Source: an uncultured Clostridia bacterium (GTDB lineage: Bacteria; Bacillota; Clostridia; Lachnospirales; Anaerotignaceae). From it: a stretch of DNA of 33,123 nt. The DNA is taken from contig CAJUJJ010000029.1 of the NCBI GenBank assembly GCA_910586765.1, positions 1 through 33,123 of the forward strand. Reading direction: 5' to 3'. The position numbers were made by a program, and so were the translations under genes. Under the pieces are notes generated by a model. It was given only the letters and a program-made list of their open reading frames with translations. It ran no database searches and was not told the origin of the DNA. This document shows, one piece after another, positions 6,474 through 15,832 of this stretch. Position 1 is the stretch's first letter; each line of letters starts with the position of its first letter.

Positions 6474-7352
6474 TTATTGTTGAAATACTTCATCTAACAC
6501 TTTTTCTACTTCTTCATTTGTTGCTACATAATTTTTGTAAAGTTCTTTTATATTTATACTATCATCATCGTTTGCAATATCTCCTGCGATGCCATCATAT
6601 GCCCTCAACAGTACAATACTTGCTTTGATTTCTTTTTCTGGCACTTTATCTGCAAAAAATCGTACTGCACCATTTATTGTTTCAACTGTTGTACTCATAC
6701 CGCAAGCACGTGCAATACTCATATCACTAGGGAATATACTTACTATTGGTATCATTTTTTCTGTGATATTTTCTTGTGCTACATCTATGTATACGCCTCC
6801 CTCTCCGCCCTCTGCATTTGTTTGCCAACCTGTTATTGGTATAATAATATCCCTTCTTGCAATAGATTCAAATATCATTTTTTCTACTGTTGCTTTTGTA
6901 ACAATAACATCAGAGTCTATTTGGGCTGTAACAGTGTCCACATCTCCTACTGCTGCAACAATATCAAACGTTGCTAGTTTTCCTACAACAGAACTTGATG
7001 GTCTTATCCATTCTGGTCCATTTTCAAGCATAAGATAAGTATAAGGTATTTCCCCTTCATCTGGGTCTTGTGCATAAAGTAATATACCAGTAGCAAAAAA
7101 TCCTTTTTCTACATCTGAACTATTGATTTGTACTGTAACTTGACATTCTCCATTTACTGGATTTGTTACAGCAGCAATTTTTGCTTCCATAACATAATCT
7201 GCTGGTTCTGTCATTGTTTTAGGAGTTTTCCCTTCTGGAATACTACCTTTTCCTACTGCTGCTCTTGTATAATTCATTTCACATCTACCTGCTAATACTT
7301 TTGCTATCAAAGCAACACCTTTTGAACAACTATAGCTACCATCTTCAAACAT
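6474..7352 (-). CDS. Tail fibre/collar-type protein
   Basis: A 292-residue protein directly after XkdU, where PBSX-like phages place the first fibre. The N-terminus reads M-F-E-D-G-S-Y-S-C-S-K-G-V-A-L-I-A-K and is followed by an R-A-A-V-G-K-G-S-I-P-E-G segment. That resembles the N-terminal attachment domain of tail-collar fibres, which dock on the baseplate. The middle is beta-rich, and the end carries the E-E-V-x-x-[VM]-L-D-E-V-F motif shared with the next gene. No receptor-binding enzyme domain is visible. AGGAGG precedes the ATG. It is most likely a fibre base or short fibre. Confidence 0.7.
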   Translation of the reverse strand: MFEDGSYSCSKGVALIAKVLAGRCEMNYTRAAVGKGSIPEGKTPKTMTEPADYVMEAKIAAVTNPVNGECQVTVQINSSDVEKGFFATGILLYAQDPDEGEIPYTYLMLENGPEWIRPSSSVVGKLATFDIVAAVGDVDTVTAQIDSDVIVTKATVEKMIFESIARRDIIIPITGWQTNAEGGEGGVYIDVAQENITEKMIPIVSIFPSDMSIARACGMSTTVETINGAVRFFADKVPEKEIKASIVLLRAYDGIAGDIANDDDSINIKELYKNYVATNEEVEKVLDEVFQQ

Positions 7353-7365
7353 AATTTATTTCCTC

Positions 7366-8085
7366 CTATTCTATCAATTTTGATTTAATGTGTGTGGTAT
7401 AATAAACACCTCCTACTGCTTGTGTTTGTTTTTTAGAAATATATTTTATATTTGCATTTTCTGCTGATTGTGTTGACAATAAAACTCCTTGATAACCAAT
7501 CGGTAATTCTAATTTACTCTTTATATATTGACTGATTGGAGTATAACAATAATTTGTTGCGATTGCACCGCCATAACATATATTGAGTTCTTGTCGAAAT
7601 TCTCGTCTAATATGAATACTTATTCCTAAACCGATATGAGCAGGAATTCTTTTTAACAAAGTATGATATAAATTGATTTCATCAAATATAATTCCATCTA
7701 CCAATATAAATAATCTACCTTTTTCAAAATCAACTGAAACAGCATTTGACGTATAGTTTGCTATAATCTGTCTTATTTCTGGTTCTCCAATATGTCCATG
7801 TCCACACAACATTGCAATAATGACATTTTTTCTTTGTTCTAATGAAAGCTTATTGTGATAAGTAATACTAAGAATATCTTCTTCCCATATTTTGATAGTT
7901 TGTTCATCTGCTGTTAGTATAAAATTGTTTAAAAAAACTCTTTCAATATTTTCTTCTAAAATATCTGCAATTTTACCATGTGATTTCAGAATTTCTACCA
8001 TTTCAAATATTTCTCTATAATATCTTGGATAATAGGTGATTAACTCATCATAGTTACTTTTGAAATATTTATTATAAAATTTCAT
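7366..8085 (-). CDS. xkdU: Baseplate protein XkdU (YmfQ/DUF2313 family)
   Basis: A 239-residue protein. Family features include the N-terminal Y-Y-P-R-Y-Y-R-E-I-F-E-M segment, the W-E-[ED]-D-x-x-x-[IL] motif near residue 67, and the R-K-N-V-I-I-A-M-L-C-G-H-G-H-I-G segment around 85-100. In contractile tails this family completes the baseplate wedge together with the gpJ-like protein and carries the fibres. The start overlaps the stop of XkdT by 4 bases (ATGA), so the pair is probably translated together. The length is close to PBSX XkdU. Confidence 0.85.
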   Translation of the reverse strand: MKFYNKYFKSNYDELITYYPRYYREIFEMVEILKSHGKIADILEENIERVFLNNFILTADEQTIKIWEEDILSITYHNKLSLEQRKNVIIAMLCGHGHIGEPEIRQIIANYTSNAVSVDFEKGRLFILVDGIIFDEINLYHTLLKRIPAHIGLGISIHIRREFRQELNICYGGAIATNYCYTPISQYIKSKLELPIGYQGVLLSTQSAENANIKYISKKQTQAVGGVYYTTHIKSKLIE

Positions 8086-9188
8086 TCTACAATCACCTCT
8101 TTTAAAATAGGCACATCATCTTCTTTTGGAATGATATTATGTGTTTCCCCATTTAAACGAATATTAGTATAATCAATTAAATTCTTTACTTTACTTAATA
8201 TTGCTCCTATTGCCGAAATTCTCACAACAATATTTTCTGATTCCTTTGTTGTCAATACCATATTTTTGATATATTCTTCTATTGCTACCTCCGCTTCTTG
8301 CTTCATAGTATCTCTTATTGCTTCACTTGAAAGTTCTGCTTGAAATGTTACTGTAATTTCAAGCGGATTTGCAGCAACTGCTGTAAAGTGTGCTCCAATA
8401 TTTGCTACACCATTTCCAAGACCATCACCTACAACATATGTTTTACCATTTATTATTGCTGCCATACCTTTTGTTGCAGGGTCAATATAATTTTGTACTT
8501 CTGTCACTTTTGCAGCTCCACAAGGTTTTCCAGTCGTATCAATCAATACTGCTTTGACTGTGTTCTCTCCATTCCACAATGGAAATATTCTGGCTCGTCC
8601 TATGCCATCAATACTTTCACACCATGTTTTATAATGTTGTCGATTTCCGTTTTCTGCTGGTCCTGAAATTTTTTCAATGATACGATTGCGAAAACTTTCA
8701 TCATCTTCACTATCAGAACCTCTTTCATAAATTGCACCAAATGTAGCTGATACCAATCCATCTATATTATTCACTGGTACAGCAGGTGTATTTTCATAAA
8801 TGTCATTTCCATTTTTTCCTGCCTTTTCTGCCTCAAAATAATAAACACCATTATTATCTAGCTGAAAAATAAAATAAGCACCATCATAATAAAAGCGTTC
8901 TCCTATTTCTGGAGTAACGCCTTCAAATATTGCATAATATTTTGCTTTCGTTGCTTCTAACCTTTTTACAGCATATTCACTTGCTCTTGTGTCTAAAGCC
9001 TCTCCTGTTGCCGTTGCTACTGTTGTCATTTCTACAATTATATCAATATCTGTATAAAGTTTTGCCACTTTTAATAATATTCCAGAAATAGCATCATAAA
9101 ATATGCTACCTTGCCTTGTATCGATTCCCTCTGGTGCATTATTTAAAACGTCTTCTAATAATCTTTCATAGGTATAATCTTCAAACAT
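8082..9188 (-). CDS. xkdT: Baseplate J-like protein XkdT
   Basis: A 368-residue protein with baseplate_J architecture. The N-terminal part has R-Q-G-S-I-F-Y-D-A-I-S-G (residues ~25-36) and the A-T-G-E-A-L-D-T-R-A-S-E-Y family signature (~60-72). A central D-D-E-S-F-R-N-R-I-I-E motif follows, and a C-terminal alpha/beta region includes R-I-S-A-I-G-A-I-L. In P2/Mu/PBSX-type tails this forms the wedges around the central hub. Stop and start overlap with XkdS by one base (TAATG) and with XkdU by four, so the three genes form a coupled translational unit. Confidence 0.92.
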   Translation of the reverse strand: MFEDYTYERLLEDVLNNAPEGIDTRQGSIFYDAISGILLKVAKLYTDIDIIVEMTTVATATGEALDTRASEYAVKRLEATKAKYYAIFEGVTPEIGERFYYDGAYFIFQLDNNGVYYFEAEKAGKNGNDIYENTPAVPVNNIDGLVSATFGAIYERGSDSEDDESFRNRIIEKISGPAENGNRQHYKTWCESIDGIGRARIFPLWNGENTVKAVLIDTTGKPCGAAKVTEVQNYIDPATKGMAAIINGKTYVVGDGLGNGVANIGAHFTAVAANPLEITVTFQAELSSEAIRDTMKQEAEVAIEEYIKNMVLTTKESENIVVRISAIGAILSKVKNLIDYTNIRLNGETHNIIPKEDDVPILKEVIVE

Positions 9189-9595
9189 TATATAACCACC
9201 TGCATTTCTGTTTCTCCAAAAATGGTACCTGCTTTAAAAAAAATACACGCATTATCCTCTTTCCATGATATTTTAAAATCATAAATAGATAATATACGTG
9301 TATCTGGCAAAAGTGCATCTTTCACAAATCCTTCTATTGTAGACTCCATATAGTTTTTTGTTGCATTTTTTGTAATAATTGTTTCTTCTATTTCACTTCC
9401 ATATTGATTATCATATATCAAACATTTAAAACGTGGTGTAATAATTGCCTTTAATATAGCTTGATTAACAGCTTCTAAATTATCTACTTTTCCTACAATT
9501 CTTCCATTATCTATGTCAAGACGATATGTCAATGATGGTTTTTCTGGTGCTTCTGTAACACTCTCAATGGGTATCACAATACATACTTCTCTCAT
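9188..9595 (-). CDS. xkdS: Baseplate protein XkdS (DUF2634, gp25-like)
   Basis: A 135-residue protein. It contains T-Y-R-L-D-I-D-N-G-R-I-V-G-K-V-D, then A-I-L-K-A-I-I-T-P-R-F-K and the Y-G-S-E stretch typical of DUF2634 and related gp25/lysozyme-like baseplate proteins. These sit at the base of the sheath and connect it to the baseplate. It overlaps the XkdR gene by 4 bases (start inside its stop) and touches XkdT by 1 base. The length fits the family. Confidence 0.88.
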   Translation of the reverse strand: MREVCIVIPIESVTEAPEKPSLTYRLDIDNGRIVGKVDNLEAVNQAILKAIITPRFKCLIYDNQYGSEIEETIITKNATKNYMESTIEGFVKDALLPDTRILSIYDFKISWKEDNACIFFKAGTIFGETEMQVVI

Positions 9596-10020
9596 AATTC
9601 TACTCTATCCAATACATAATATTGTTTTCCTTGATTAAAAGAAAGAATATGAACTTTCTCTCCAACTTTTAAAGCATTATATACTGTCATTTCTACACTA
9701 TAAATATGAAAAGTTTCTAAAGCATGAGAATGTGGTGTTGCACTTGTTTGACCATGAACACCACTATGACTGTGGCTACCATCTTTTTTTGTTTTACTAT
9801 CAACAGAACCATCTTTTTGTACAATATCAATTACTGTTTTATAATCTGTCAAATGTCTTGGAATATAGGTAATATTTTCTCCAACAACTAACTTTTCATC
9901 ATTGATTATCTGTATTTTGATAGGATTTTCAGATTTTACAATACCTTGTACCACTTCAACGGCATTTCCTCCAGTCATTTCTTGAAATAATTGTTTGATA
10001 CTTGTTTTTTCTATTTCCAT
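9592..10020 (-). CDS. xkdR: Baseplate protein XkdR (DUF2577) with His-rich insert
   Basis: A 142-residue protein. The N-terminal I-K-Q-L-F-Q-E-M is followed by a beta-barrel-like domain (V-V-Q-G-I-V-K-S-E-N-P-I-K-I-Q-I) and a C-terminal V-G-E-K-V-H-I-L-S-F-N-Q-G-K-Q-Y-Y-V-L-D-R end, all typical of DUF2577. Between them, at about residues 83-99, lies a histidine-rich loop (S-H-S-H-S-G-V-H-G, then H-S-H). DUF2577 proteins are baseplate/hub components. The histidine cluster could bind metal, as H-x-H motifs do in phage spike tips, but that is inference. AGGAGG precedes the start. Confidence 0.85.
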   Translation of the reverse strand: MEIEKTSIKQLFQEMTGGNAVEVVQGIVKSENPIKIQIINDEKLVVGENITYIPRHLTDYKTVIDIVQKDGSVDSKTKKDGSHSHSGVHGQTSATPHSHALETFHIYSVEMTVYNALKVGEKVHILSFNQGKQYYVLDRVEL

Positions 10021-10065
10021 ACGATGCCTCCTATTTTATAATTATTATCATTCACATTACTTTTT

Positions 10066-11049
10066 TTATTTTGTAATGTCATTTGCATAGTTTAGCTTTA
10101 ATGACATAGTATGCATATTATCTTTAAATGTATGAGTATCTTCATCAACATAAAACGTACGAGATAATTCCAATTCGGGAATGATAATATATACTCCTAT
10201 ACCAGAAGTAACTTCTGCTATACCCAACGCATTTACTGTTAACGTTCTTTCTGGTGTGTTTTTTTCATTGAGTATACTATTTATCATATCATTTATTTGT
10301 GCTGTAGTAAGACTTTCTTCAGGCTTATCAATTTCTTGAAAAATGCCTATTTTATTTTCTAATGCAATATTGCTTTTTTCTGCAATAGTCGTACCTTCTT
10401 TTGAAACCATCTTGACACGTGTTTTAATATTTTCAATACTTCTACTATAAGAATAACTGTTTATATTCTGTCCTACTTCAATTACCCACTGCAATATATT
10501 TTCTCGTCTTGTAATTAAATGAAGTTTTCCTTTTTCACTAATGACATAATGTCTAATACCAGTAGCATCAAAGTCAAGACTTAAAGCGTCTGCAATCGCA
10601 TCAAAAGCAGTTGTTTTACTTTTTGTTAATTCTGGTATTTTATAATGACACTCTGTTACTTCTCCCATAGGTATATGAAAACGAGTACAGCAATCTCTAA
10701 AAATATCACTTGCTGTTTTATTTTCATATACAAAAGTATCTTTATTATTTGCTAAATAAATGCCATTATCATAAGCAGTAAATGTTAGCTTTTTATTATT
10801 ATTTTGTGTTTGTGTCATAATGATACCTCTAAAAAGTTCTATATCATTATAATAAAACAAACATTGATGTCCCTGTTCTACATCAATATTACTTCTAGCA
10901 TGTTGATAACCATCATCATCAATTAATATTGCACTTAATGTTCTACAAGAAGAACCTTTTCTTCCTTTCCATTGTATTTGTTCCACAAGTTCTGTTACAT
11001 CATAATATTTTTCTTGTTTTATTAGTATTAAACAAACTCCCTTTGCCAC
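10066..11049 (-). CDS. xkdQ: Tail hub protein XkdQ (gpD/gp27-like), GTG start
   Basis: A 327-residue protein starting at GTG with AAAAGGTGG upstream. It shows the hub-domain pattern: V-T-E-L-V-E-Q-I-Q-W near the N-terminus, Y-N-D-I-E-L-F-R-G-I-I-M, then L-T-F-T-A-Y-D-N-G-I-Y-L-A-N-N, and the K-T-A-S-D-I-F-R-D-C-C helix. These match the late-control-D/XkdQ family, which forms the ring above the spike in contractile tails. It lies between the LysM protein and XkdR in the same order as PBSX. Confidence 0.9.
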   Translation of the reverse strand: MAKGVCLILIKQEKYYDVTELVEQIQWKGRKGSSCRTLSAILIDDDGYQHARSNIDVEQGHQCLFYYNDIELFRGIIMTQTQNNNKKLTFTAYDNGIYLANNKDTFVYENKTASDIFRDCCTRFHIPMGEVTECHYKIPELTKSKTTAFDAIADALSLDFDATGIRHYVISEKGKLHLITRRENILQWVIEVGQNINSYSYSRSIENIKTRVKMVSKEGTTIAEKSNIALENKIGIFQEIDKPEESLTTAQINDMINSILNEKNTPERTLTVNALGIAEVTSGIGVYIIIPELELSRTFYVDEDTHTFKDNMHTMSLKLNYANDITK

Positions 11050-11073
11050 TATTTCACCACCTTTTATGCCTTT

Positions 11074-11727
11074 TTATGGCAAAGTTAAAATCTGACCAGC
11101 ATAAATTAAATTAGGATTTCCACCAATTATTTTTTTATTTGCTTCATAAATCTTTTTATATTCTGAGCCATTACTATAATATTTTTTTGCAATATTCCAC
11201 AAACAATCTCCACTTTTAACAGTATAGGTTTTTGGTTTTACAGTATTATCTACACGTGTTTGCCCCTTTTCTACTTCAGCATTTTGATTTAGTACATTTA
11301 CTTGTCGTATTGTAATTTCTCTATACTCTTTCAATGTGATACTATATTGATAAGTACCAACATCACCACCTTGTTCTGAATAACTAAAATCTTCTATCGT
11401 CACATAAATATCTACTCCACAAGCTGTTACAATAAAATGAATAGGTGTTTTACTTGCTTTCCATTCATTGATTTTTTGTATTAGTATAAGTGGTTCTGTG
11501 ATACTACTAACTTGTAATCCTGGAAATTTTGTTGATGGGAAAAAACTAGAAAAATGAAATTGCAAAGCAGTACGACTTTGCATAATTGTAATTTCTCCTA
11601 AACCCACAATATCAATACTGTCATTTTTACTTCCATTTTTTATTTCAAATGAGGAAGGCAATACAGGTAGTTGTATTTTTTCTTTTTCTGCATTGTATGT
11701 CAACCACATTTCATATTTAGTAGTCAT
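11074..11727 (-). CDS. xkdP: LysM-containing tail protein XkdP
   Basis: A 217-residue protein. The start at 11727 (M-T-T-K-Y-E-M-W-L) is preferred over an ATG 13 codons upstream: GAGGAGGG lies about 11 bases before it, and the choice leaves only an 11-base overlap with the tape-measure stop. The N-terminal domain has the L-P-V-L-P-S-S-F-E-I pattern of XkdP proteins. The C-terminal ~50 residues are a LysM module (Y-T-V-K-S-G-D-C-L-W-N-I-A, then P-N-L-I-Y-A-G-Q-I-L-T-L-P), which binds peptidoglycan or caps the hub. XkdP connects tape measure, tube and hub. Confidence 0.9.
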   Translation of the reverse strand: MTTKYEMWLTYNAEKEKIQLPVLPSSFEIKNGSKNDSIDIVGLGEITIMQSRTALQFHFSSFFPSTKFPGLQVSSITEPLILIQKINEWKASKTPIHFIVTACGVDIYVTIEDFSYSEQGGDVGTYQYSITLKEYREITIRQVNVLNQNAEVEKGQTRVDNTVKPKTYTVKSGDCLWNIAKKYYSNGSEYKKIYEANKKIIGGNPNLIYAGQILTLP

Positions 11728-14700
11728 ATGATAATTCACCCTCCTCATAAATTTCATTTTGTACAATATTCATTAAAACTGGCTTGATATGTTCGTAAAG
11801 CATTTCAATTACAGTTTCTTTGCTGATACCTTGATTTCCACCTACTTCAATATTTCCGCTGCCTGCTATTTCAAGTAATATATGTTTTTGTTGCTCTATA
11901 GAGTTTTTTACGGATTTATTTTCTGTATTTTGATTTCTGTTAGAAAATACTTGTAATGGTTTTGATTCACGACTTAAAGCATTGATTAACCTATCCGTTT
12001 CGCTTGTAGGAAATACAGTGCTACCTTGTTGTCCAATAATCAATTCAGGACCATTCTCTCCTGCTATAAAATAATCTGTACTATCAGTTGTTCCAGTAGC
12101 ATATGCTGCTGCTTTTGTTGCAATTAACTCAGGACCATTCTCTCCTGCTATAAATACACTTTCCGCATTTGTTGTACCATTTGCGTGTCCTGGAACAACA
12201 CTGTTTGTTACAACATCAATATTCATAGTAGGTTTTGCACTAGATAATGCTGCTGCAACTGCATTTGCTACAGATTGTGCTGCTGCAACCGCACTACCTT
12301 CTCCAGCTTTTATTGTATTAATATAAGCATTAATTGTTTCATCAGCAGAGGATTTTGCTTCCTCACTCATATTCATATTTTGTATCGTTTCCTGCATTTT
12401 CTGTTCAATGGTATCCATTTCTGTACTAAAATTTGTTTGCCAGTCTGCTGTAGCTGCTGCTGCCTCTTGCTGTTTTGATTGTACTTCTCCTATTGTATTG
12501 ACAATTTTAGCAATCACTTCTGTGTTACCATTTTCTATTGCTTCTGCCAAACTTGCTGCAAGTCCTGCTGCTTCTGCACTGCCATCTTGTACATATGACA
12601 TCAGTTTATTATAATTTTCTTCCGAAACGCCTAAACTTTCATAAGAAATCGTTTTTAATGTTTCTATATTAGAATTATAACTGTCCCAATAGCTTAATTG
12701 GCTATCCAGTGCAGCTTGTACATTAGCAACAGTTGCTTCTGTATCTGCTTCTGCTTTATCAAATAAACCAAACTGTCCTTCAAAACTTTTCATTGCTGCT
12801 AAATAGGCTTCATCATAAGCAGTACAAAGAGCCTCTACTTCTGTTTTTACATTCTCATAGGCAACAGATACCGCTTGTTGTTCTGTAACTACATCTTCTA
12901 GTGCTTGTTGTGCTGCTTGTGTAGCACTTTCCCAGTCTTTTTCAATTTCAGAAATAACAGCAATATTTTCTTTTTGTGCAATCGTTAATTTCTCTAATTC
13001 TGCCTGATAAATTTTTAAATCGTCTGTTTCTCCAAATGTTGTGAGGTGTTCCCAAGCACTCATATTATTGATACGTTCTTGTTCAAGCCTTATATTTTTA
13101 TTTGCTTTTGCAATTTCATTTTCTAATTCAACTTCTTTTTGTAAAGCTTCAATGTATGTTTGTTCTGCTTGCTGCTGTTGTTGCTTTTCAGCCTCTTGTT
13201 CACAAGCAAGTTTCATTGCTGTAACATAATCTTCTGTGCTAATGGTTGTCTCATCTAATTGCTTTGCTAAATCTGGATAAGTCTGTGACAATTTATTTGT
13301 AACAGCTTCTAATTCCTTTTGTTGTGCTCCAGTTAATTCTGTTTGTGTTGCTAAATCTTGATATTTTTGTATTAGTGCCATTGCACCAACTTCTTGAGAA
13401 CTGATTTTTGACATTCCTTCGTCATAAGCATTACTGATTTCTTCTACACTTTGACAAAGAGTGTCTACTTCCGCTGAAAATTGCTCTACTGTTTGTCTAT
13501 TTGCTTCAAACGATGCGGATAAATCATCTAATTGATATTTTAACTTTAATGCTTCATCAGACAATTCTCCATGTTCTTCACAAGCTTTTTCATATTGCTC
13601 ATTCAAGTTTTGTACTTCATAATATTGTTCTCTTGTGGTTGCTGTCATACCTTCAGTTTCATCTTCTGCACTTTTAAGCATTGAAACAAATGCTGATACC
13701 CCAGCTATTAATGCAACAACACCTGCTGTAACTAATCCAAAGGGTCCCAATGCTGTCCATACTGCACCACCCAATTTAATCAGTGCTGGAATTGCTACTT
13801 GAGTTGCAGTAGTAAATCCAATAATAGCAGTAGCTGCCACACCTAATGCTACAGCAACAGCAGAAATTGCTTTTACCACAATAGGGTGTTGTTGAGCAAA
13901 ATTTGACATCATATTTAAAACTTTTGTTCCACCTTGATATAATGTTTCTATCATAGGGTTAATACTTTGTCCTACTGCTATTTTTAAGTTATTTGCTGCA
14001 TTTGCCATTTCTTCTTGAGCATGAGCTGTAGTATCTGTCATGGATTCATAAGCAGCGTCTGTTGCTCCAATAGATGTTTGCATAGCAGTAAGTGTATTAT
14101 TAAATTGCTCTGCTCCTGCATTATAAAGAGATAATGCACCAATACCAGCTTCTGAACTGCTCCACAATTCATTAAATGCACCCGCATCACCATCAACGCT
14201 TGCTCCCAGTTCTGCCATAACATCACCAAGTGAATAGCCTTGTTCCATAAGCTGAGCAAAAGAATTACCTGTTCTTGCAATTAAAATTTCTGTTACATCA
14301 CTGCCACTATCTCCTAATTCATTTAGCATTGCTTTTAAATAAGTTCCTGCTTCTGCTGTTGCAATACCGCCTTTTGTTAATTCTGCATAAGCTGCAGAAA
14401 GATTATCCATTTCAACACCATAAGCAGATGCAAGTGGAATGACTTTACCAACAGACGCTGCAAGTTCATCAACCGTTGTTTTACCCAAATTTTGTGTGGT
14501 GATGAGCATATCTGAAATACTTCTTGCCTTACTTGCCTCCAATCCATAAGCATTTAATGCAGTAGTAAGTACATCTACCGCTGTTGCAGAACTAGTAAAA
14601 CCACCTGTAGCAAGTTTTGAAGCAGTTGCTGTAAATTCTACTGCATTAGCAGTATTGACACTTGCAGAAAGTGCAGAATAAGTTGCTTCTTCCAAGTCTG

Positions 14701-15766
14701 CTGCAAAAATTCCTGTATCTCTTGATAAATTTAAAATGTCAGAAGATATTTGAGAAAGAGATACTTGCGTTGTATCTGCAATAGTTGATATTTTTTTTGT
14801 ACCTGTTTCAAATTCTGCTGCTGCTTGTGAAACTTCCATAAAAGCGTCTTTTATTTCAGTAACCAGTTTTGCAATGCCTGCTGCTGCTAGTGCTTTTTCC
14901 AGTTCTTCTATTGCATTGCTACCTCTTTGACTACTATTTTCAGCTTCTTCCGCTGCTCTTTGTGTTGCCTCACTTAATTCATTTGTTGCACTTGCAGCCA
15001 TTCTATTCGCGTTATCCAGTTCAGCAGTTGTTTGACTAACTCTCTGTGCTGCTTGTCCAAGTTCCTCTATATTGTTTGTACCAGAAGCAATGATACTATC
15101 ATATTCTGTCATAGCTTCTTCTGCTGCCTGCTGTGCTTGTGTCAGTTTATTCATAGCCTGTTCTGCTTGTTGCGTAGCGGTTGCTAATTTTTCTTTTGTT
15201 TCTGTAGAAACTTTATCATTATCTGCTAACTGTTGTGATATTTGTGACGCTTTTTGCATAACTTGAGATAATTTTTGCTCATTTTCGCTTGCTTTTTCTA
15301 CTTCTGCACTCAATTTTCCAGCAGCTAGTCCACATTGTCGCATTGCTGCCTCCAATTCTGTCATATCCTGCCCTGTTGTAGAACCTGTCTGCCCTAGCTG
15401 TTGTGTGCTTTGTACTGTTTCGTTTAAATTATCGTTGCAATTTTCTACAGAATCCGTTAAAGCATTTGTTTGTGCAACTACTTCTTGCATTGTATTATTA
15501 CAATTACTCATTGTTTCAGCTAATACATCAGTAGAGGAAGCTGCATTTTCTGCTGTTTGTTGTAAATCATTAACAGATGTTGCAACTCCATCTACTGTAG
15601 AAGCCACTGTAACAGAATTTTGAGAAATACCATCAAATACTACACTTGCTGCTTCTCCTGCTCTTTCAAATTGTTCTGTCATTGCTATACCAACTTGTGC
15701 TATATTTTCTATGCTGCTGCTGATATTGTCTAAAACACTAAATCTTGCTGTTAAATTTGCTGCTAT
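11717..15766 (-). CDS. xkdO: Tape measure protein XkdO, apparent ATA start
   Basis: The frame is open from 15766 and codes 1349 residues if started at ATA (15766-15764). The first in-frame ATG is at 15682 with no ribosome site, while GGAGGG (15773-15778) is well placed for the ATA. The extra 28 residues (A-A-N-L-T-A-R-F-S-V-L-D-N-I) match the expected L-T-A-R-F-x-x-x-D-N-I opening of XkdO-type tape measures. A long Q/A/E-rich coiled coil fills residues ~30-310, then the conserved tape-measure core (~310-600), hydrophobic segments at ~628-692 and another coiled coil. Near the C-terminus are two F-I-A-G-E-N-G-P-E-L-I repeats (~1204-1242). The length would set the tail at roughly 200 nm using about 1.5 angstrom per residue. 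It is the largest gene here. Confidence 0.9.
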   Translation of the reverse strand: MAANLTARFSVLDNISSSIENIAQVGIAMTEQFERAGEAASVVFDGISQNSVTVASTVDGVATSVNDLQQTAENAASSTDVLAETMSNCNNTMQEVVAQTNALTDSVENCNDNLNETVQSTQQLGQTGSTTGQDMTELEAAMRQCGLAAGKLSAEVEKASENEQKLSQVMQKASQISQQLADNDKVSTETKEKLATATQQAEQAMNKLTQAQQAAEEAMTEYDSIIASGTNNIEELGQAAQRVSQTTAELDNANRMAASATNELSEATQRAAEEAENSSQRGSNAIEELEKALAAAGIAKLVTEIKDAFMEVSQAAAEFETGTKKISTIADTTQVSLSQISSDILNLSRDTGIFAADLEEATYSALSASVNTANAVEFTATASKLATGGFTSSATAVDVLTTALNAYGLEASKARSISDMLITTQNLGKTTVDELAASVGKVIPLASAYGVEMDNLSAAYAELTKGGIATAEAGTYLKAMLNELGDSGSDVTEILIARTGNSFAQLMEQGYSLGDVMAELGASVDGDAGAFNELWSSSEAGIGALSLYNAGAEQFNNTLTAMQTSIGATDAAYESMTDTTAHAQEEMANAANNLKIAVGQSINPMIETLYQGGTKVLNMMSNFAQQHPIVVKAISAVAVALGVAATAIIGFTTATQVAIPALIKLGGAVWTALGPFGLVTAGVVALIAGVSAFVSMLKSAEDETEGMTATTREQYYEVQNLNEQYEKACEEHGELSDEALKLKYQLDDLSASFEANRQTVEQFSAEVDTLCQSVEEISNAYDEGMSKISSQEVGAMALIQKYQDLATQTELTGAQQKELEAVTNKLSQTYPDLAKQLDETTISTEDYVTAMKLACEQEAEKQQQQQAEQTYIEALQKEVELENEIAKANKNIRLEQERINNMSAWEHLTTFGETDDLKIYQAELEKLTIAQKENIAVISEIEKDWESATQAAQQALEDVVTEQQAVSVAYENVKTEVEALCTAYDEAYLAAMKSFEGQFGLFDKAEADTEATVANVQAALDSQLSYWDSYNSNIETLKTISYESLGVSEENYNKLMSYVQDGSAEAAGLAASLAEAIENGNTEVIAKIVNTIGEVQSKQQEAAAATADWQTNFSTEMDTIEQKMQETIQNMNMSEEAKSSADETINAYINTIKAGEGSAVAAAQSVANAVAAALSSAKPTMNIDVVTNSVVPGHANGTTNAESVFIAGENGPELIATKAAAYATGTTDSTDYFIAGENGPELIIGQQGSTVFPTSETDRLINALSRESKPLQVFSNRNQNTENKSVKNSIEQQKHILLEIAGSGNIEVGGNQGISKETVIEMLYEHIKPVLMNIVQNEIYEEGELSYDY
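12045..12070 (-). repeat. Direct repeat in tape-measure gene, copy 1
   Basis: Twenty-six bases here are identical to 12129-12154, 84 bases apart (28 codons, in frame). They encode F-I-A-G-E-N-G-P-E-L, a motif common near tape-measure C-termini. Confidence 0.85.
12129..12154 (-). repeat. Direct repeat in tape-measure gene, copy 2
   Basis: Partner of 12045-12070 with the same 26 bases. Unequal crossing-over between the copies would add or remove exactly 28 codons. Confidence 0.85.
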
Positions 15767-15797
15767 ATCTCTCCCTCCTCTCTGATAAATGGCATAG

Positions 15798-15826
15798 AAA
15801 AAGGGTCTTGCAATTGCAAAACCCTT
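15798..15826 (-). terminator. Strong rho-independent terminator after the SHOCT gene
   Basis: On the minus strand AAGGGT-TT-TGCAATTGCA-AG-ACCCTT is followed by TTT. The stem is almost completely self-complementary, with one mismatch near the middle. It lies 6 bases after the SHOCT gene's stop and about 30 bases before the tape-measure ribosome site, closing the moron unit. Confidence 0.75.
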
Positions 15827-15832
15827 AATATT

